Origin: Spirochaetota bacterium
GTDB lineage: Bacteria > Spirochaetota > UBA4802 > JAFGJZ01
Reading direction: 5' to 3'
NCBI GenBank assembly: GCA_027858855.1
Contig: JAQIBV010000053.1
Span: 1-56,977, forward strand
Length of the DNA stretch: 56,977 nt
How positions within the stretch are numbered: the stretch's first letter is position 1; each line of letters begins with the position of its first letter. The notes under the pieces were generated by a model, which did no database searches, was not told the DNA's origin, and saw only the letters and a program-made list of their open reading frames with translations. Below are positions 53,792 to 56,977 of this stretch, in pieces. The position numbers were made by a program, and so were the translations under genes.

Positions 53792-54009
53792 GGGAACTTC
53801 GAAAAATTACCAAAGAATTTTGAAAAATTTCTAAATTCCAAAAGGAACATCGTTTAAGTGCTTATATGAGGATAATTTTTCTCGCAGGGCTCGAAAAAAC
53901 GCTAAAATATTTGCGCTTTAAGGACAGCGCAAAATTTTAGCTTATAAGAATTTTTCGCAAGTTCCTTTGCTGGTCGCAAGATGACTCTTGCTGCTCGCAC
54001 ATGCAGCCT
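53792..54009 (-). repeat. Dispersed repeat, copy B, inverted relative to copy A
   Basis: Read on the minus strand it carries the same blocks as 35861-36048 in the same order: GCATGTGCGAGCAGCAAGAG, CTTGCGACCAGC, GGAACTTGC, ATAAGCACTTAAAC, CTTTGG and TTCGAAGTTCCC. Relative to copy A it has one 43-bp unit in place of two and an extra internal segment with a 16-bp hairpin (GCTAAAATATTTGCGCT 53901-53917 with AGCGCAAAATTTTAGC 53926-53941), the same core that occurs at 1-110. Confidence 0.85.
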
Positions 54010-54407
54010 AGTTGAAAAGTTAATTATTAGAGGTGCTCAACAATTATTGGGAAAGTAACATATTATTTGGAAATAATAATTTTTGAAACTTCTGCATATT
54101 GAGTTAACTTTCCCATTACTCCGGGTTTAAGAAGATGCATTTTCACGATTATTGTCCTTGATCTTTATATCTAATCCCCCTTTAGCTCCGTTATTAAGAG
54201 ATTTATTGAGATCGTACATTCGCTTATTTTTCATCATCACAAATAGAGTATTTTGAGTTCAAGCTATAATGTAATTTTAAATTAAGAATGATTTATGAAA
54301 GCATTATTAAAATACTGTTTGATTCATGTACGTATAACAGTGCACTATGGTCAGAAATTATTCTAACTCAAACTTATCTGTAATAAAATAACTTAAGCGG
54401 TGCAAAA
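54010..54407. other. Intergenic gap before the LacI-type regulator gene
   Basis: A 398-nt AT-rich stretch. No supported gene or strong inverted repeat is seen. TGTACGTATA around 54326 weakly resembles an autoregulatory operator but is not a good palindrome. Confidence 0.4.
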
Positions 54408-55427
54408 ATGACGACTCAAAAAGATGTTGCGAAAAAGGCCGGGGTATCATTTATAACTGTATCTCGCGTAATTAACAATAAAGGTAACGTTAAACAAAAA
54501 ACACGAGAACGTGTACTGAGAGTAATAAAAGAATTAAACTATTATCCGAATACGTTGGCGCAAGGGCTTAACGCAAACAAATCAAACACAATATCAATAC
54601 TTCCATCATTGAGAGACCAGGCCATGATGGAAGAAATATCATTTTACCGACGCATTATTGCAGGAGTCGAACGTTACTGTTGTGAAAATGAAATAGACAT
54701 ACTGCTTTCTACTTTTCGAGGCCGTCCCGACAATATTGATTGCCTTCGTCATTACTATCTTCGAAAATCTGATGGACTTATTATGATAGGTGTTTCCCCG
54801 ACCGAGTTGCTGGAAAAAATTGAGAGAGACAAGATTCCCTGCAGTTTTATTGGAGAAACAGGTTGTCCGGAAAGAGCAAACTTTTTGCAATCAGATAATA
54901 GATGGGGAAGTAGGCAGATTACCGAATATTTGATAAAAAACGGCCATACAAAAATCGCATATATTTTTGCCGAAAACCCTTCAACAGACATTATTGACAG
55001 ATATGAAAGTTTTACAGAAGTAATGAAAGAAAATAACCTTGATTTCCCTGATAGTTATCTTTTTTACGGTGACTTCATGGAAAATGGTGGCCGGGAGGCT
55101 ATACGAAAAATTGCATCTATGAGGGAGAGGCCAACGGCCATTGTTAGTGCTACAGACCGTATGGCACTTGGAGTTTTTGATGAGGCAAAAAATGTTGGTC
55201 TTTCTATTCCGGAAGATATTTCTCTTGTTGGATTTGATGGACATGAGTTTTGCGAATTTATGACTCCACAGATTGCAACTGTTATCCAGGATCTGGAAGG
55301 TATGGGATATATGGCAGCAAAACTGATATCCGAACAAATCGATAATTCTGATAAACAGGGTGAATCACATATATTTCCCGTTGTTTTTGAACCACGTGGA
55401 ACTATAAGAAACATCAGGGAAGATTAA
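54408..55427 (+). CDS. LacI/GalR-family transcriptional regulator
   Basis: A 339-residue repressor: N-terminal LacI helix-turn-helix (TQKDVAKKAGVSFITVSRVI, about 2-22) with the hinge helix following (about 45-58, PNTLAQGLNANKSN), and a periplasmic-binding-like effector domain (about 60-335) with IPCSFIGETG, ITEYLIKNGHTKIAYIF, AIVSATDRMALGVFDEAKNV and ISLVGFDGHEF. It probably senses a sugar and regulates nearby carbohydrate genes; the AEC transporter follows by 12 nt in the same direction. The ATG lacks a strong Shine-Dalgarno. Candidate target: the palindrome at 51266. Confidence 0.93.
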   Translation: MTTQKDVAKKAGVSFITVSRVINNKGNVKQKTRERVLRVIKELNYYPNTLAQGLNANKSNTISILPSLRDQAMMEEISFYRRIIAGVERYCCENEIDILLSTFRGRPDNIDCLRHYYLRKSDGLIMIGVSPTELLEKIERDKIPCSFIGETGCPERANFLQSDNRWGSRQITEYLIKNGHTKIAYIFAENPSTDIIDRYESFTEVMKENNLDFPDSYLFYGDFMENGGREAIRKIASMRERPTAIVSATDRMALGVFDEAKNVGLSIPEDISLVGFDGHEFCEFMTPQIATVIQDLEGMGYMAAKLISEQIDNSDKQGESHIFPVVFEPRGTIRNIRED

Positions 55428-55439
55428 AAAAGGACATAT

Positions 55440-56384
55440 ATGACAGGTACAATCATATCCCAGCTTCTACCGGTTTTTATTATACTTGGTATTGGAGCCA
55501 TTTTGCGACGCTTCTCGTTGATAAGTGGTGAAAGCGTTGACGGTCTGAAAAATATTATCATTAAAGTATCGCTTCCGGCTGTTCTCTATCTTGCCTTTGC
55601 CACAATTCAGCTCAATTTTGATTTTGTTATTCTTGGTATAATTATTTTTTGCTTATGTATTTTGCTGTATGGCCTCGGTATTATTTTCGCTCCCTATTCA
55701 GGGCCATACAGAGATTTTCTCAAGTTTGTCTCTACAGGTTTTGAGTTTGGCATGTTGGGGGCTGTCTTTTTCGGCGCGGCATTCGGAATGGAGAACATGG
55801 GGTATATCGCTGTTATTGCGATCGGACATGAGATATTTATCTGGTTTGTCTACTTTTCATTTATCAAGAATCATAATCATGCAGATTCTTCAATAAAAGA
55901 TACTGTAACAGGTTTTCTTACATCACCTGTTATCATCGGAATACTTTCAGGTATCTTTATGAACATAACGGGGCTGCATTTAGAAATTATTGCTAATCCG
56001 GTTGGTGAAGGCATTATCAAGACAATGAACTACCTGATCGGACTGACTGTTCCGCTGATTCTTTTAGTCATCGGCTATGGTCTACGCATTCACCTTGAAA
56101 ATATCAAAAGTGCGGTGTTGTTTTCTTTCTGCCGCCTTGCTGTTGTAACTGCTATTGCAGTTGCTATAGATATTATTTTATTCCGGGGTATTCTTCAGCT
56201 TCCAAAGCTTTATAGTGCAGCGTTATATATTTTTATGCTGTTACCTCCACCCTTTATTCTGCCGCTCTTTTTAAATAGCGGTACAAAAGAGAGGGATCTG
56301 ATTAATAATACTCTTATAGTATATACAGTTTTGAGCATATGCGCTTTTACCACATATTATATATTCTATACCGTTACGGCTTAG
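55440..56384 (+). CDS. AEC-family transporter (auxin efflux carrier-like)
   Basis: A 314-residue inner-membrane carrier with eight to ten helices, beginning IISQLLPVFIILGIGAILRR and continuing with KNIIIKVSLPAVLYLAF, the conserved start of the AEC family. The central loop and second helix bundle include ITGLHLEIIANPVGEGIIKT and IGLTVPLILLVIGYGLRI. Bacterial members export or import small organic acids and similar anions; the substrate is unknown. The gene lies 12 nt after the LacI-type regulator, so it is probably in the same operon and controlled by it. AAGGA precedes the ATG. Confidence 0.92.
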   Translation: MTGTIISQLLPVFIILGIGAILRRFSLISGESVDGLKNIIIKVSLPAVLYLAFATIQLNFDFVILGIIIFCLCILLYGLGIIFAPYSGPYRDFLKFVSTGFEFGMLGAVFFGAAFGMENMGYIAVIAIGHEIFIWFVYFSFIKNHNHADSSIKDTVTGFLTSPVIIGILSGIFMNITGLHLEIIANPVGEGIIKTMNYLIGLTVPLILLVIGYGLRIHLENIKSAVLFSFCRLAVVTAIAVAIDIILFRGILQLPKLYSAALYIFMLLPPPFILPLFLNSGTKERDLINNTLIVYTVLSICAFTTYYIFYTVTA

Positions 56385-56758
56385 TATTGACTGATTTGAT
56401 TTATGGGGACGGAGGTGTTACTGGATAATCAGGGACGGTGGTGTTTTAAGGTAGTGATTTGTATTTGTATTAGGTTACGACGGTATTCCCGAATCAGAAT
56501 TCAATCAGAATTAGTAATTGGGGACGATGTCAGAGGAGTGGGTCGATAATCGGTAAGAGTGGAGTTATTTTATCAAGATTTGTATTAGGAACTGATGATT
56601 TCGTTGGATTTTTATTAATTTAGATTAAGGAATTCAGGCTTCAAAAATATTTATTAGAGGACACTATAAATAAATCTATCTATAAAGATTCGAATAAAGA
56701 AGATTAATGAAATAAACGATAAGTGTTTTAGAAATCGCTCAATTGTCACCCATGCTGT
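56385..56758. other. Intergenic gap with GGGGACGG motifs
   Basis: Contains three related strings: GGGGACGGAGGTG (56405-56417), AGGGACGGTGGTG (56431-56443) and GGGGACGATGT (56520-56530). Their repetition is unusual for the otherwise AT-rich region. Such strings are often seen near REP-associated IS200-like transposase genes, but no transposase is visible here. Confidence 0.4.
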
Positions 56759-56977
56759 TTAGGTATTACTGAGAACCGTTATAGTTGTTTCAACCACAGG
56801 CTCAGGCTTCTTTGGGCGACCAGGCTTGCCAGGATAAAAGCCAATTGCAGCGTCCACCTGCATTGCCTTTTCAGAATCAAACTCTGCTATATAATCTTTA
56901 TACATTTTAAGTAGTTTTTGATCAGATAAATCGATAATGCTAATGATTGTAGTAACCAGATCAGATCTTGCTTTTGC
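56759..56977 (-). CDS. C-terminal part of an unknown protein, cut by the window edge
   Basis: The minus strand is open for 73 codons from the window end to a TAA at 56759. It reads SIIDLSDQKLLKMYKDYIAE then FDSEKAMQVDAAIGFYPGKP and GRPKKPEPVVETT. The GRPKK element is AT-hook-like and suggests DNA binding, but the N-terminal part lies outside the window. Whether it is a transposase or regulator cannot be told. Confidence 0.5.
   Translation of the reverse strand, partial: AKARSDLVTTIISIIDLSDQKLLKMYKDYIAEFDSEKAMQVDAAIGFYPGKPGRPKKPEPVVETTITVLSNT

Noticed and set aside
1-56977. tRNA, rRNA, tmRNA or known riboswitch genes
   Set aside because: None was recognised on either strand by eye; a covariance-model scan would be needed to exclude them fully.

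Overview
The window looks like a chromosomal segment from an AT-rich, diderm, free-living bacterium, most likely a spirochaete. The grounds are: an OmpA-type peptidoglycan-binding C-terminus on a secreted beta-propeller, an MlaD/MCE protein, many lipoproteins with loose lipoboxes, and a run of a HAMP adenylate cyclase, a coiled-coil membrane protein and a secreted coiled-coil protein that resembles, from memory, the Treponema pallidum TP0485-TP0484-TP0483 neighbourhood. TGA, TAA and TAG all act as stops. The taxonomic call is an inference; no rRNA or tRNA gene was recognised.

Region 1 (about 0.2-30 kb) is mostly compact and intact. It holds envelope proteins (beta-propeller/OmpA, TPR), the cyclase cluster with a DUF167 protein, a lipoprotein coupled to an MnmC-type tRNA methyltransferase, a 650-residue unknown protein, GNAT and lysS, an SPFH/SHOCT protein, a SulP transporter, a large membrane-anchored Asp-box propeller, a DUF4139 protein, MlaD-like and radA, a nitroreductase and a REC-GAF-PAS protein. 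Four intrinsic terminators are clear.

Region 2 (about 30-40.7 kb) is accessory. It has a broken lipoprotein gene, a tandemly duplicated pair of lipoprotein genes carrying a 181-nt near-identical tract (probable gene conversion), a SAP/DUF6434 protein, an 800-nt gap full of inverted repeats, and a decayed DUF1593 carbohydrate-binding gene that is truncated at its 5' end and interrupted by a TAA. A WapI-like immunity protein, DUF4352 and DUF2085 genes and an unknown 237-residue protein follow.

Region 3 (about 40.7-57 kb) combines plant-polysaccharide degradation with defence-like genes. A GH10-CBM9 lipoprotein xylanase, a GH12 lipoprotein glucanase and a cytoplasmic GH5 enzyme form a dispersed hydrolase set, with a LacI-family regulator and an AEC transporter nearby. 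Palindromes with a central CG precede the GH10 and GH12 genes. Between them lie a frameshifted SMP-30-like lipoprotein gene with a Crp-like regulator, a WYL regulator divergent from a tandem-AAA+ ATPase followed by a SLOG-like protein (the best candidate for an undescribed system), an FGE-like lipoprotein, and a toxin-antitoxin graveyard in which four successive genes are broken.

A dispersed repeat of about 190-220 bp occurs at 35861-36048 and, inverted, at 53792-54009, with a related fragment at 1-110. The inverted pair encloses the 17.7-kb accessory segment.
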